A stretch of 64,000 bases of DNA, taken from NCBI GenBank assembly GCA_910584475.1, contig CAJUBD010000005.1, positions 110,881-174,880 on the forward strand, read 5' to 3'. The translations under genes were made by a program, and so were the position numbers. This document shows positions 1 through 7,656 of this stretch, in pieces. Position 1 is the first letter of the stretch. Each line of letters begins with the position of its first letter. The DNA comes from an uncultured Treponema sp. (GTDB lineage: Bacteria > Spirochaetota > Spirochaetia > Treponematales > Treponemataceae). The notes beneath the pieces are model-generated. The model searched no databases, was not told the origin of the DNA, and worked only from the letters and a program-made list of their open reading frames with translations.

Positions 1-2
1 AT

Positions 3-671
3 TTGTTTGGGAAGAGGTCCGCGCAGGACAGGGCGGAGGAACTTGTCAAGTATTGCTTTTGCCATTTAAAGTATGAGACGGACAGGGCGTTTTTTTACAA
101 TGGAAAATTGGTTTCCGCTGTGAAAGAACTTTACAGGATTTACTATTACGATTGTCCGCCGATTTCAAAGACAATTTATCATCCATTGAGAAAGAACATC
201 GACATGTCTAAAAACGAAGTATACAAGTGGACTTCAGAATTTTTTAGCGAACTAAAAAAGAAAAGAAAAGTCGCGCTTAGGCTAGGAACACTGGCGGATT
301 CTGATGCTTCGTTTGTGTTGAAGGGTGATTCTTCGAAAAAATTATTAAATGGCACTCTAAAACTTGAAGAATTAAAGGACGCTGATTTTGAACTTTCCGT
401 TAGGCAAAAAGGCGTTGACATGAAAATAGGAATCGACATCGCAACTTTAGCTTACAAACGGCTTGTTGATCAGATTGTGCTGATAAGCGGCGATAGCGAT
501 TTCGTTCCGGCTGCGAAACTGGCTCGGCGTGAAGGCGTTGATTTTGTGCTTGATTCTATGGGAACACGCATAACCGATGAACTTTTGGAACACATAGATG
601 GCTTGCAGTCTTATTATAAGGACAAATCTCTGTTTCTAAAGGGCTATGAAGAGGTCTCTGGCCGCGCTTGA
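3..671 (+). CDS. NYN-domain (PIN-like) protein, 5' end outside window
   Basis: The reading frame is already open at the left edge, and only a TTG is available as a start, so the N-terminus probably lies upstream. The C-terminal half carries the acidic signature of NYN/LabA-type PIN-like nucleases: a K-G-V-D motif near residue 139, D145, and ISGDSDFVP at residues 161-169 (D164 and D166 likely bind metal), followed by a Rossmann-like strand and a glycine turn. Family members are putative RNA-processing nucleases; the substrate here is unknown. The last 28 bases overlap the 3' end of the convergent regulator gene. The family is fairly secure, the biological role is not. Confidence 0.75.
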   Translation: MFGKRSAQDRAEELVKYCFCHLKYETDRAFFYNGKLVSAVKELYRIYYYDCPPISKTIYHPLRKNIDMSKNEVYKWTSEFFSELKKKRKVALRLGTLADSDASFVLKGDSSKKLLNGTLKLEELKDADFELSVRQKGVDMKIGIDIATLAYKRLVDQIVLISGDSDFVPAAKLARREGVDFVLDSMGTRITDELLEHIDGLQSYYKDKSLFLKGYEEVSGRA

Positions 672-1303
672 TATTTACGTCCGAGCATGTACAAATCCAT
701 AATGCGCATTTCGCCCCAACTGTATTGCGCCATGTATTCTCCGTGGAACGAGTTCAACGCGGAAGGCTCTCCCGCCTCGTATTCATACAAGTCGCAGGAA
801 ATCTTGTTCGCGTCTATGGAAAACGAGTCCGTGTCGTGGAGGTAGATTTCGCCGATGCCGGCGGAGTCGAGCGCGCTTTTCAGCGCGGCGGCTATCATTC
901 CGAAATAATTCTGCCGGCTCCTGTCGTAGCAATCGTCTTCAAAAAGCACCGCGGCGATTTCGCGTCTTGTGGCGGAATGTCCGTGTCGGTCTATGAGATA
1001 GGCGAGCATTTCCTTTGACCTTTTTCTTTTGAAATGGACGGGCTTTCCGTCCACGAGCAAATCGAAATTGCCGAACGTGACCGCCCTGATCCTTTGTCCG
1101 CAGCAGACATTTTTCACGCCAGCCAAAATGCGCACGTCCACGCCCAAAGCGTCCGCGATTTTCAGCGCGTCGCTCACTCGCGGCTCTGTTCCGAACTGCC
1201 GCATCGAAGAGACCGTCGTATCCACCGTGCCCATGAGTTTCGCGATGGCGCGGTAGGTAAGGTTCTTTTGCTTTCTGTAGATTTCAACATTGTCCCAGAA
1301 CAT
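644..1303 (-). CDS. XRE-type HTH fused to SARP/BTAD-like winged-helix regulator
   Basis: A 219-residue transcription regulator. Residues 1-60 look like a Cro/CI helix-turn-helix (YRAIAKLMG, then a recognition helix). From about residue 72 a second DNA-binding unit begins with IRAVTFGNFDLLVDGKPV, the opening of the OmpR-like winged helix in SARP/AfsR regulators, followed by LAYLIDRHGHSATRREIA and a short BTAD-like tail ending near MAQYSWGE. A double DNA-binding layout without a sensor domain suggests a local switch; targets are unknown. ATG is supported by a GGAG presented in a hairpin loop just upstream. The gene is convergent with and overlaps the NYN gene. Confidence 0.72.
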   Translation of the reverse strand: MFWDNVEIYRKQKNLTYRAIAKLMGTVDTTVSSMRQFGTEPRVSDALKIADALGVDVRILAGVKNVCCGQRIRAVTFGNFDLLVDGKPVHFKRKRSKEMLAYLIDRHGHSATRREIAAVLFEDDCYDRSRQNYFGMIAAALKSALDSAGIGEIYLHDTDSFSIDANKISCDLYEYEAGEPSALNSFHGEYMAQYSWGEMRIMDLYMLGRKYQARPETSS

Positions 1304-1304
1304 G

Positions 1305-1329
1305 GCCTATCCGAGTCTCCCGGATAGGC
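1305..1329 (-). promoter_or_regulatory. Hairpin presenting the ribosome binding site of the XRE/SARP gene
   Basis: A perfect 9-bp inverted repeat, GCCTATCCG / CGGATAGGC, encloses a 7-nt loop that on the minus strand reads GGAGACT. The stem ends one base before the ATG at 1303. The Shine-Dalgarno sequence is therefore in the loop and the start codon abuts the stem, an arrangement that could set translation efficiency. It is seen directly in sequence; a regulatory effect is inferred. Confidence 0.5.
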
Positions 1330-1407
1330 TGCAAGTTGAAAGGGGCTTGCGCGGATGAATTAAATCCTTGCGGCGTGTGACAAAGTCACCATGCGTCCGC
1401 CATAACA

Positions 1408-1417
1408 GGGGGGGGGG
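1408..1417. repeat. Homopolymeric tract of 10 G
   Basis: Ten consecutive G on the plus strand, about 105 nt upstream of the start of the minus-strand XRE/SARP gene and in no evident coding frame. Tracts of this length are prone to slippage and could alter promoter spacing. No clear -35/-10 pair flanking it was found, so a function is only a possibility. Confidence 0.55.
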
Positions 1418-1501
1418 TATCAGAATTCATGTTTTTCAAATACGACCTGCGCATGGCATTTATGATAGCATTGTTTTGGAAAAAAGTCAAGGAAAAGTTT
1501 G

Positions 1502-1573
1502 CATCTCCTAGCGGAATTGAACCGCTGTTGTCGGGATGAAAACCCGATGTCCTAACCACTAGACGAAGGAGAC
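1502..1573 (-). tRNA. tRNA-Glu (UUC)
   Basis: On the minus strand a full cloverleaf can be folded: acceptor GTCTCCT with AGGAGAT (terminal G-U), D-arm with CTAGTGGTTAG, anticodon stem TCGGG/CCCGA around loop TTTTCAT with anticodon TTC, and T-arm GCGG-TTCAATT-CCGC. The discriminator base is G and CCA is not encoded. A good promoter lies directly upstream. Confidence 0.96.
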
Positions 1574-1586
1574 ATAGAATGGTGAT

Positions 1587-1615
1587 ATTATAGCGAAAAG
1601 GAAAAAATGTGTCAA
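1587..1615 (-). promoter_or_regulatory. Sigma-70-type promoter of tRNA-Glu
   Basis: Minus strand: TTGACA, 17-nt spacer, TATAAT, ending 14 nt before the tRNA 5' end. Both hexamers match consensus perfectly. Confidence 0.85.
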
Positions 1616-1675
1616 GTGGCTGGCGGGATATTTTTGAAATTTTTTTCAATTTCGCCGTGAACTTGGCGCAGGACT

Positions 1676-2485
1676 TCAAGCCCTTTCAAGTATTTCTTTT
1701 TGCAATTTTAGAATTTTTTTCATAGAAAGCCTTGTGTAGGTCGCGACTTTTTCCGCCGGCATATTGTCGGAAAGCATGTCCTTCGCAATCTCAATTTTTT
1801 CTTCTTCAATCATCATTTCGCCGATTTTTCTTCCCAAATCGGCCATCGCTTGGCACATAATGTTTACTCCTTGCTCGCTTCTTTTCAGGAAGTTTGCGCG
1901 TTTTTTCAATACGGAATCATGCATTTCATCGGGATTGGACATTCTGAAATCATGCATTAATTCGCCAATTTCACCATTCCCATTGTATGCGCCGTTGGCA
2001 TACAAGACATGGGAACCGTCATCGTAATTAATTGTCTCATTCTCCGAGATATGGACAGATTTTTTTATCGGGTACAAAGGTTTGTTTTTTTTCCAATAAT
2101 CGTGCTCGGTGATAAAAATGATGTAGACTTCCGGCAGTCTTTCACCGTATTTTCCGGGATTGGAAAAATTCGCGTCTATCATAGATGCGTTTCGCCGTGC
2201 CCTTTTTGGATTCGCGCCTCGATTGTCCCTTTGCACTTCGATGTTGTAAATCTTGTTTTCCGCGTCCGTCGCACGCACGTCAAGGCGGACATCGTGCCCC
2301 TGTAAATCGAAAATCTCGTCTTGCGTGCGCACTTCCTGCACTTCAAGCTGCTTTCCCAAAAGGATGGAAAGAACATAAGATGCGCAATCTTTGTCCTGCT
2401 CGAAAACCTTGCTCATGAAAGTGTCGTCCATAAGCGTAAAGTTTTCAAGAGTTTTGAGAATTTCTTTTTTACCTTTTGGCAACAT
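1676..2485 (-). CDS. PD-(D/E)XK nuclease family transposase / Rpn-like protein
   Basis: A 269-residue protein of the PD-(D/E)XK family often annotated as Rpn recombination-promoting nuclease/putative transposase. The catalytic core is visible as D69 (RLDVRA) and E83-V-Q85 (NIEVQRD), the D...ExQ variant of the fold. The following segment (RARRNASMID, then YIIFITEHD) is typical of the family, and the C-terminus is a charged helical region with MIEEEKIEIAKDML. Such genes are repeated in treponemes and move horizontally. Start ATG has a GGAG 9 nt upstream and its own consensus promoter. No terminal inverted repeats were found, so it is not called an insertion sequence. Confidence 0.8.
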   Translation of the reverse strand: MLPKGKKEILKTLENFTLMDDTFMSKVFEQDKDCASYVLSILLGKQLEVQEVRTQDEIFDLQGHDVRLDVRATDAENKIYNIEVQRDNRGANPKRARRNASMIDANFSNPGKYGERLPEVYIIFITEHDYWKKNKPLYPIKKSVHISENETINYDDGSHVLYANGAYNGNGEIGELMHDFRMSNPDEMHDSVLKKRANFLKRSEQGVNIMCQAMADLGRKIGEMMIEEEKIEIAKDMLSDNMPAEKVATYTRLSMKKILKLQKEILERA

Positions 2486-2532
2486 GCTTTTGACGCTCCA
2501 GAGCGAGAAAAATTATTCTGTTTTCACATAAA

Positions 2533-2561
2533 AGTATAATTATGATTGGGGGAGTTGTCAA
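2533..2561 (-). promoter_or_regulatory. Promoter of the Rpn-like gene
   Basis: Minus strand: TTGACA, 17-nt spacer, TATACT, about 48 nt before the ATG at 2485. Confidence 0.75.
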
Positions 2562-2589
2562 GTTTTTTTGAGATTGGAATGATCGTTTT

Positions 2590-2630
2590 AAAAACTCACA
2601 GAGTTTTATGTGAAAACACTGTGAGTTTTT
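2590..2630 (-). terminator. Hairpin after the TPR gene
   Basis: A perfect 12-bp inverted repeat, AAAAACTCACAG / CTGTGAGTTTTT, with a 17-nt loop. Read on the minus strand it ends in a T run and lies just after the kinase-TPR pair, so it is probably a Rho-independent terminator. The arm sequence CTCACAGAGTTTT recurs once more between it and the TPR stop codon. Confidence 0.65.
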
Positions 2631-2649
2631 AAAAATTCTCACAGAGTTT

Positions 2650-4503
2650 TTAAAATTTCTCTTTGAGAATTTTCTGCGCCTCGTTCGCGTACCAAAATAG
2701 ACGGGGCGGACATTTCTTTATAATTCCGTGCGCCTCAATCTGCGCCTTCTTTGTTTCTCCGTTCTTCAGATAGAATTTTGCAAGTTCAGTGCGGCATTTT
2801 ATTTTGAGTTCTTCATAAATAAAGTCGTCTTTTGTTCGCGACATCGCCTTTGAATAGTATTCCACCCCGCGCTCGCAATCGTTCTTTATCTTGAACTGGT
2901 ACAGCCCGTATGTGGCAAGGAAGAATTCGTTCCTGGATACATTGTTCAAAAACACGTTCAAAATGTCGCGCGGGATTTCGGCGTTCATTTCAAGGCAGGC
3001 GAAAACTATGTCGTTTAGGTTCTGGAAAAGGGAGGTGTCCGCCTCGTAGTTTGCCACGAGCGCGTCTTTCGTCATTTCGCATATTTCAGTTTGGAAATTG
3101 TCCGTGATTAGGCAAAAGCGTATTATGTCTATCGCCGCGCAGTTTTTCACCAAGTAATCTTCCGCGTTGCTGAAGATTCTCGTCAAAAGGACGAGAGACT
3201 CTTCAAGGCGGCCGAGACTGAAAAGACTTTTTATGTATGGAGAGATTATGTCGAGATACTGCGAGCGCGTTTTGGGAATCAGGTTTTCGATTCCGCCAGC
3301 CTCGCTTTCCACGAAATCGCAAGCCTCCTTGTATTTGGAATTTTCAGTGAGAATGTTCAAGTAATTCGGATAGATTTTTTCTTTTGCCATTTCATCATTT
3401 GTTTCCTTTATGATTTTTACAGCGCGTTCAATGTTTTTCAGCGCGAGGTCGCTCTTGCCGATCGCCATGTTGCACAGGGCAAGGTTGTTCCATGCCGCAT
3501 GCTTGTATCTTTCGCTGCCGGTCATTTCCTGAAGCACGCTTATGCAGTCGGAATATTTTTTGTTCGTGTATCTGCACTTTCCTTTTAAAAGCAAGGCGCG
3601 CTCGTAAAAAGATTTTCTTTTTGAGGAACGCCGCGCAAGATACTTGTCTATCGCGGATTCCGTGTAGACGGGATTTTCATCGATAAAAAGTTTCGCAATC
3701 ATGGTAAGCGCGTATTCGCTCGAGCTGTCCAAGGAAAATGCGGTTTTCGCCCAACGCTTTGATTTTTCTGTCAGCCTGCGATTCTTTATGGAAAGGATTA
3801 GGTACAGGACGCTCAGCATCAAGGCGGTGTCCGAATTGTAGCGGCAATGGAAGAAGCTCTCTTTTAAATACGAAACGGCTCTTTCATATTCAAAAGTGCG
3901 AATTATGCAGTCGGCGGCAATCATATTGTTCACTTGAAAAGTTGGCCCGTGTTTTTCGTAGAAAGAAAGAAGATGGTTTTTCGCTTTTTCGTATTCGCCC
4001 TTTTTTTTGTAAAATGCCGCCACATATATTGTCGCTTCTTCCGTGTCCGTGGATTCAAGGAACTTCAGCGCGTCTTGTTCCGTGTTCTCTGTGCGCAACA
4101 AGTTTTCGTTTATCTTTTGGCTGTAGAATTCATTTTCCTTGTCCGTGATTTTAAAAAGGTATTCGCGTTCTTTAGGAAAATCGCCGAGCAATTTGTAGAA
4201 GGTGGAGACCCTGTAATTGTAAGTGTCGCAAAACCTTGTGTCGCCGGCGAGTTCGGAATTCTTTTTTATGAACGTTTCAAGTGATTTTTCCGTCTGCCTG
4301 TAGATGTTTTCTTCAATCGGATTGTCGCGTCTTTTCTCTATGTCAAAAAGCGATTTAGCATCGCCAATGTCTTTTAGCGCATCAAATTTTGAGATTTCGA
4401 ATTTCACTTTTGAATCGGTCAGAAGATTTGAAAACACAAGGCTTCTTTTCGGCATGGACAAAAGGTTTTCCGTCGTGATTTCTTTTTCTTCGCTTTCAAG
4501 CAT
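2650..4503 (-). CDS. Large TPR-repeat protein, partner of the Ser/Thr kinase
   Basis: A 617-residue protein with no signal peptide. It is made largely of paired helices of TPR type, for example AAFYKKKGEYEKAKNHLLSF, NNLALCNMAIGKSDLALKNI and ELAKFYLKNGETKKAQIEA. No enzymatic motif was seen. It begins 8 bp before the stop of the membrane-anchored kinase gene, so the two are probably translationally coupled. A plausible role is scaffold or substrate of that kinase; this is inferred from position alone. Confidence 0.72.
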   Translation of the reverse strand: MLESEEKEITTENLLSMPKRSLVFSNLLTDSKVKFEISKFDALKDIGDAKSLFDIEKRRDNPIEENIYRQTEKSLETFIKKNSELAGDTRFCDTYNYRVSTFYKLLGDFPKEREYLFKITDKENEFYSQKINENLLRTENTEQDALKFLESTDTEEATIYVAAFYKKKGEYEKAKNHLLSFYEKHGPTFQVNNMIAADCIIRTFEYERAVSYLKESFFHCRYNSDTALMLSVLYLILSIKNRRLTEKSKRWAKTAFSLDSSSEYALTMIAKLFIDENPVYTESAIDKYLARRSSKRKSFYERALLLKGKCRYTNKKYSDCISVLQEMTGSERYKHAAWNNLALCNMAIGKSDLALKNIERAVKIIKETNDEMAKEKIYPNYLNILTENSKYKEACDFVESEAGGIENLIPKTRSQYLDIISPYIKSLFSLGRLEESLVLLTRIFSNAEDYLVKNCAAIDIIRFCLITDNFQTEICEMTKDALVANYEADTSLFQNLNDIVFACLEMNAEIPRDILNVFLNNVSRNEFFLATYGLYQFKIKNDCERGVEYYSKAMSRTKDDFIYEELKIKCRTELAKFYLKNGETKKAQIEAHGIIKKCPPRLFWYANEAQKILKEKF

Positions 4504-5812
4504 TCTTTCTCTTCCTCGCGTTTTGTTCCAGTTCCTTTATCACGGAGCGCAATTTGTCTTTGATGCGCGGCAAGTCGCCGTCTTTCGCCCGCCTTTTGTA
4601 GTCGAAAGCGCACATAAAGTCTATGAGCGACTGGATTTCTTTTTTCGCGTGGTCCTTGCCTTTTAGAAAAAAGTCCAACTGCGGAATGAGCAGCTTTGAG
4701 AAATTTTGCTCTATGTAGCCGTCAAAGACGCGAAGCCTTTCTTCCAAAGTGTCGCCGTCGGTCTTGTAAACGGTGCTGTCGGAAATCACTTGGTGATACC
4801 ACGAGGCGTTCATTTCCAAAAACTGATTGTAGAACAGGTCTTTCGACACGGTTTCATACAGAAGGCAGCCGAGCGAAAAGATGTCCGAAGCAAGCCCCAT
4901 TTCAAAGTCGTCGCAGAAGCCGCAAAGTTTTTCCGGCGCGGCGTATGCCAACGCCCCATGCGCGCATGGAGAGTACAATCTTATAGCGTCTTCGATGCTT
5001 TTGTTTGCGAGCGACATTCCGAGGTCTATCGCCACCGCGTGCGCCTTGTGGTTTTCCGTATAGCCGCGGAAATTTTCAGGTCTTATGTCGCGGTGGCAGA
5101 TGCCATGCCTGTGCAGGACTTGTATGGCGTTTATCATTTGTATGAAGACACTGATCCTGCTCGCCATTTTCTTTCGGGTAAGCGCTTCATTTGGGGAATC
5201 GTTCCGATAGAAATTTCTTTTGAGGTCTACTGGCAAGTATATTGTGGAGATATACGTGACGCTCTGCATTCCATGTGAAGTTTCCAAAAATGTGTGGTTG
5301 CAGGGCGTGCGCAGTTGCTGGCAGTTGTGCACATTTTTTAGCTGCCCTAGAACGCCGCTTTCCCATTGGAAAAGTGTCGCTATTTCGTTCGCGTTCTTCT
5401 TTTCCGCATTCTCCGCATCGCAGACTTTGAGCGCAAGCCTTCGTCCGTCCGTGGCATCGTTCGCCAAAAATACTATGGAAGTCGAGCCTTCTTGTACTAG
5501 AGTGCCTTCGCGGTCGTAGCAAATGTTCAGAGGTCTTATGTTTTCGAACCTTTCATTCAGTTCTTCTGACGACTGAACGGCGTAAATGAAATTTTCTTTT
5601 TGCGTTTGCGATGGAATTTGGGTGGGGGCGTCGTCGCTTGACTCGTTTCTTGAAAGCGAGTCGAATTCGTCCGTCAAATTTTCATCGTCGCAATCTTCAA
5701 TGTCTTGGCTTGAGAGCCGTTCCGAAAAAAAATCCAATAGCACCTCCCGATACTCATATATTATAGCACAGAATGCTAAAAAGAAATAGAAAAAAGCGAA
5801 TTTTTTTTGCAT
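4496..5812 (-). CDS. Membrane-anchored Hanks-type Ser/Thr protein kinase
   Basis: A 438-residue kinase. Residues 4-20 form one hydrophobic N-terminal segment, then an acidic linker rich in D, E and S leads to the catalytic domain from about residue 99. Visible motifs: glycine-loop region LVQEGSTSIVF, ATP-binding K129 (LALKVC), catalytic loop HRDIRPEN at 240-247, metal site DLG at 263-265 in place of DFG, and APE at 292-294. The essential Lys, Asp and Asn are all present, so it should be active. Unlike PknB types it has the anchor at the N-terminus. Its start lies opposite the XRE-gene promoter, giving a compact divergent region. Confidence 0.85.
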   Translation of the reverse strand: MQKKFAFFYFFLAFCAIIYEYREVLLDFFSERLSSQDIEDCDDENLTDEFDSLSRNESSDDAPTQIPSQTQKENFIYAVQSSEELNERFENIRPLNICYDREGTLVQEGSTSIVFLANDATDGRRLALKVCDAENAEKKNANEIATLFQWESGVLGQLKNVHNCQQLRTPCNHTFLETSHGMQSVTYISTIYLPVDLKRNFYRNDSPNEALTRKKMASRISVFIQMINAIQVLHRHGICHRDIRPENFRGYTENHKAHAVAIDLGMSLANKSIEDAIRLYSPCAHGALAYAAPEKLCGFCDDFEMGLASDIFSLGCLLYETVSKDLFYNQFLEMNASWYHQVISDSTVYKTDGDTLEERLRVFDGYIEQNFSKLLIPQLDFFLKGKDHAKKEIQSLIDFMCAFDYKRRAKDGDLPRIKDKLRSVIKELEQNARKRKNA

Positions 5813-5819
5813 TTTGTAC

Positions 5820-5848
5820 TTGACAATAAATTATCAGTATATTAATAT
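5820..5848 (+). promoter_or_regulatory. Promoter of the XRE-family gene
   Basis: TTGACA, 17-nt AT-rich spacer, TAATAT, about 38 nt upstream of the ATG at 5887. It lies in the divergent region shared with the kinase gene. Confidence 0.7.
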
Positions 5849-5886
5849 ATTTATAGTTTGATAAAAACATTACACAAGGGGTTTCT

Positions 5887-6267
5887 ATGGGAGCGACGGA
5901 GTACGGGGAGGAGATTAAGATTATCGGCATTCGCAAAAAGCGGATGGCGCACGAGATGGCGCAGGATTTGGGAATCCACGCGTCGCTTCTTTCTGCGGTA
6001 ATAAGCGGGGCGAGAAAAATCCCCGTGGGCTTTACCGAAAGGCTCGCCAAAGCGTACGGCTTGGACGGCGAGACCGTGGCTCGTCTTAAGGCTCTCGAGG
6101 CGAAGGCGGAGCGCAACGCCGTGCAGATAAACTTCAAGAACCTGAAAAGCGACCTCGCGAAAGAGACCGCCATGGTATTCGCGGACAGAATCAAAAGCCT
6201 TGACGACGAAGAGTGCGAAAAACTCTTGGAAATCATGGGAGTGAAAATAGGAGGTAAACAGAACTAG
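5887..6267 (+). CDS. XRE-family helix-turn-helix protein
   Basis: A 126-residue protein. Residues 17-62 fit a Cro/CI-type HTH: a first helix with IRKKRMAHEMAQDLG, a recognition helix HASLLSAVISG, and a wing-like KIPVGFTERLAKAYGL. The C-terminal half is charged and helical (FKNLKSDLAKETAMVFADRI) with no recognisable ligand domain. Such small proteins often act as phage- or toxin-antitoxin-type repressors, but no partner is adjacent. ATG follows an AAGGGG site. Confidence 0.7.
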   Translation: MGATEYGEEIKIIGIRKKRMAHEMAQDLGIHASLLSAVISGARKIPVGFTERLAKAYGLDGETVARLKALEAKAERNAVQINFKNLKSDLAKETAMVFADRIKSLDDEECEKLLEIMGVKIGGKQN

Positions 6268-6276
6268 AAAAAACAA

Positions 6277-6349
6277 AGCCGCATAGATTGCGCCAGCAAT
6301 TCCATGCGGCTCAAGGTCAAGAAAGGGAAACGGAACGTCGTTCCGTTTC
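6277..6349. repeat. Two inverted repeats between XRE and HU-HIG genes
   Basis: Hairpin one pairs AGCCGCAT (6277-6284) with ATGCGGCT (6304-6311). Hairpin two pairs GAAACGGAAC with GTTCCGTTTC (6327-6349, 3-nt loop). Neither has a strong T run, so they are poor intrinsic terminators and may belong to the hairpin modules seen throughout the window. Confidence 0.5.
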
Positions 6350-6442
6350 GCGGAATCTTGAAAAATGATGAAGATATTCTAGCATATTTCCTTTCTTTTT
6401 GCAAGCGGATGTAAGAAAAAACTTACTGGAATGAAGAACAAT

Positions 6443-6470
6443 TTTGGGATATGAAATCCCAAATGGAGGT
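6443..6470 (+). promoter_or_regulatory. Hairpin abutting the HU-HIG Shine-Dalgarno site
   Basis: TTTGGGAT and ATCCCAAA form an 8-bp hairpin (6443-6463) ending one base before GGAGGT (6465-6470). The ribosome site decides the start at 6478 rather than the in-frame ATG at 6451, which lies in the hairpin loop. Confidence 0.5.
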
Positions 6471-6477
6471 AACAAAA

Positions 6478-6897
6478 ATGAAGTTTAAAGTTGTGAAGCG
6501 CGATAATCCTCAGGATCGCGCGAAGTCAAAATTCTATGCCGCCCCGGTATACATCGAGGAAATGGGAATCGCGGAATTCGCGTCCGACATAAGCGACGCG
6601 AGCACATTGAACAGAACCGACATAGAGGCGGTGCTGACCGCCTTCATGCGCCGGCTTCCGATTTACTTGAAGATGGGCATCAAGATTCGCCTCGGGAACT
6701 TCGGACGGCTGAAGCTCGGTATAAGCTCCAGAGGCGAGGAGAGCGCGGATGAGGTGGCGGCCGAAAGCATAACGAAGAGACGCGTGATTTTCACGCCCTC
6801 TGCGGAGATGAAGGCTGAAATCAAAAAGACGTCCTTTTCCAAGTTTGATGTGACCGCCACAGAAAGCGCGAGTGATGAAGGCAGGGCTTCCGCATAG
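6478..6897 (+). CDS. HU-HIG-type DNA-binding protein
   Basis: A 139-residue HU-related protein of the HU-HIG class. After a short basic N-terminus comes the HU-like helical part (DIEAVLTAFMRRLPIYLKMG), then the beta-arm region IRLGNFGRLKLGISSRG, equivalent to the HU motif IxIxGFGxF, and a beta segment ending in VIFTPSAEMKAEI. It probably binds and bends DNA as a dimer. The C-terminal 20 residues are Ser/Ala/Glu-rich. The start is taken at 6478 because GGAGGT lies 7 nt upstream; the upstream in-frame ATG has none. Confidence 0.8.
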   Translation: MKFKVVKRDNPQDRAKSKFYAAPVYIEEMGIAEFASDISDASTLNRTDIEAVLTAFMRRLPIYLKMGIKIRLGNFGRLKLGISSRGEESADEVAAESITKRRVIFTPSAEMKAEIKKTSFSKFDVTATESASDEGRASA

Positions 6898-6969
6898 GGT
6901 AAGTAGTGGTTTCTTTCCGCGCTTGTGAATACGGGCGCGGGGAGATTTTTTGAAAGAAAGTATTTGTCA

Positions 6970-7136
6970 AGGAGGTATGATAAAAACACCGCTGAAATAG
7001 CGCGGCATTTTTATCATGACAAGTTTGCGTTGCAAACTTGCATATTAATAGCACATTCTCACTTCGTTGCGAATGTGTATAAAAAGTCAATCGCAATTTT
7101 TATAAATCGCTCTTGACTTTTTATTGGAGGAAAATC
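6970..7136 (+). ncRNA. Four-hairpin structured leader, copy 1
   Basis: Four consecutive hairpins end at the ribosome site of the DUF2188 gene. H1: ATGATAAAAA / TTTTTATCAT (6977-7017). H2: CAAGTTTGC / GCAAACTTG with loop GTT (7020-7040). H3: CACATTC / GAATGTG with a 12-nt loop (7052-7077). H4: AAAAAGTCAA / TTGACTTTTT (7081-7122), followed by TTGGAGG. The same order recurs before DUF262 and prfB. A seven-codon frame (MIKTPLK) overlaps H1 but its ribosome-like site is too close to the ATG to be convincing. Confidence 0.7.
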
Positions 7137-7364
7137 ATGACAAACTATTTTATCAATACCAAAGATGGGCATTGGCAGCTCAAGAAAGCGCATGCCGAGA
7201 GGGCGACTTTTGTTGCTGATACAAAAGCTGAAATAAAAAGAAAGACGCAGGATTTTGTTCAAGGCAAGAACAAAATCTCTGTGAAAATCCAGAAAAGGGA
7301 CGGTACTTTCCAAGATGAGAGCACGTTCCAAAGAAAGGATGACCCGAGGAAAAGCAAGGGCTGA
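7137..7364 (+). CDS. DUF2188 family small protein
   Basis: A 75-residue protein with the DUF2188 pattern: an aromatic-rich start (YFINTKDGHWQLKK), the central DTKAEI turn before a helix, and the C-terminal ISVKIQKRDGTFQDESTF, which corresponds to the conserved hydrophobic-x-H/K-x-R-D-G segment. Function of the family is unknown; members are common in mobile or stress-related contexts. ATG at 7137 has GGAGG 6 nt upstream, which decides the start over the in-frame ATG at 7113 inside the leader. Expression probably passes through the four-hairpin leader. Confidence 0.75.
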   Translation: MTNYFINTKDGHWQLKKAHAERATFVADTKAEIKRKTQDFVQGKNKISVKIQKRDGTFQDESTFQRKDDPRKSKG

Positions 7365-7439
7365 TTATCCGCGATTCGGCAAGTAATGCAATAAACTTAT
7401 AGTTGCATTCTTTGCTAGCATGTAAAAAATTTTTTTTGA

Positions 7440-7483
7440 ACGCATTGTCTGTGGAAATATTCTGCGGGCAATGCGTTTTTTTT
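7440..7483 (+). terminator. Rho-independent terminator after DUF2188 gene
   Basis: ACGCATTG (7440-7447) pairs with CAATGCGT (7469-7476) and is followed by eight T. A weaker AATGCAA/TTGCATT hairpin precedes it. Confidence 0.8.
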
Positions 7484-7656
7484 GCTTTTAAACTGGGTTT
7501 TGAAAAATTTGTTATGCGTTTGTGTACGTGGGGAAGATATAATGAAACATACTAAAAAGCTTACTTGGTATTAGCCTAAAATATGGGTGCGATAGGGGAA
7601 TTTTTAGTGCGCGAAACCAATCGTCTCGGTCTTAAGGGACGTTTTGTATTAAAACA

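Noticed and set aside
1676..2485. Calling the Rpn-like gene an insertion sequence
   Set aside because: No terminal inverted repeats or target duplications were found around it, and it has its own well-formed promoter.
5851..6276. A 141-codon minus-strand frame opposite the XRE gene
   Set aside because: Shadow of a gene with a clear HTH, promoter and start; composition fits an antisense artefact.
6970..7136. T-box or known riboswitch in the four-hairpin leader
   Set aside because: No T-box bulge (UGGN), no recognisable ligand-binding core, and the genes behind the copies have unrelated functions.
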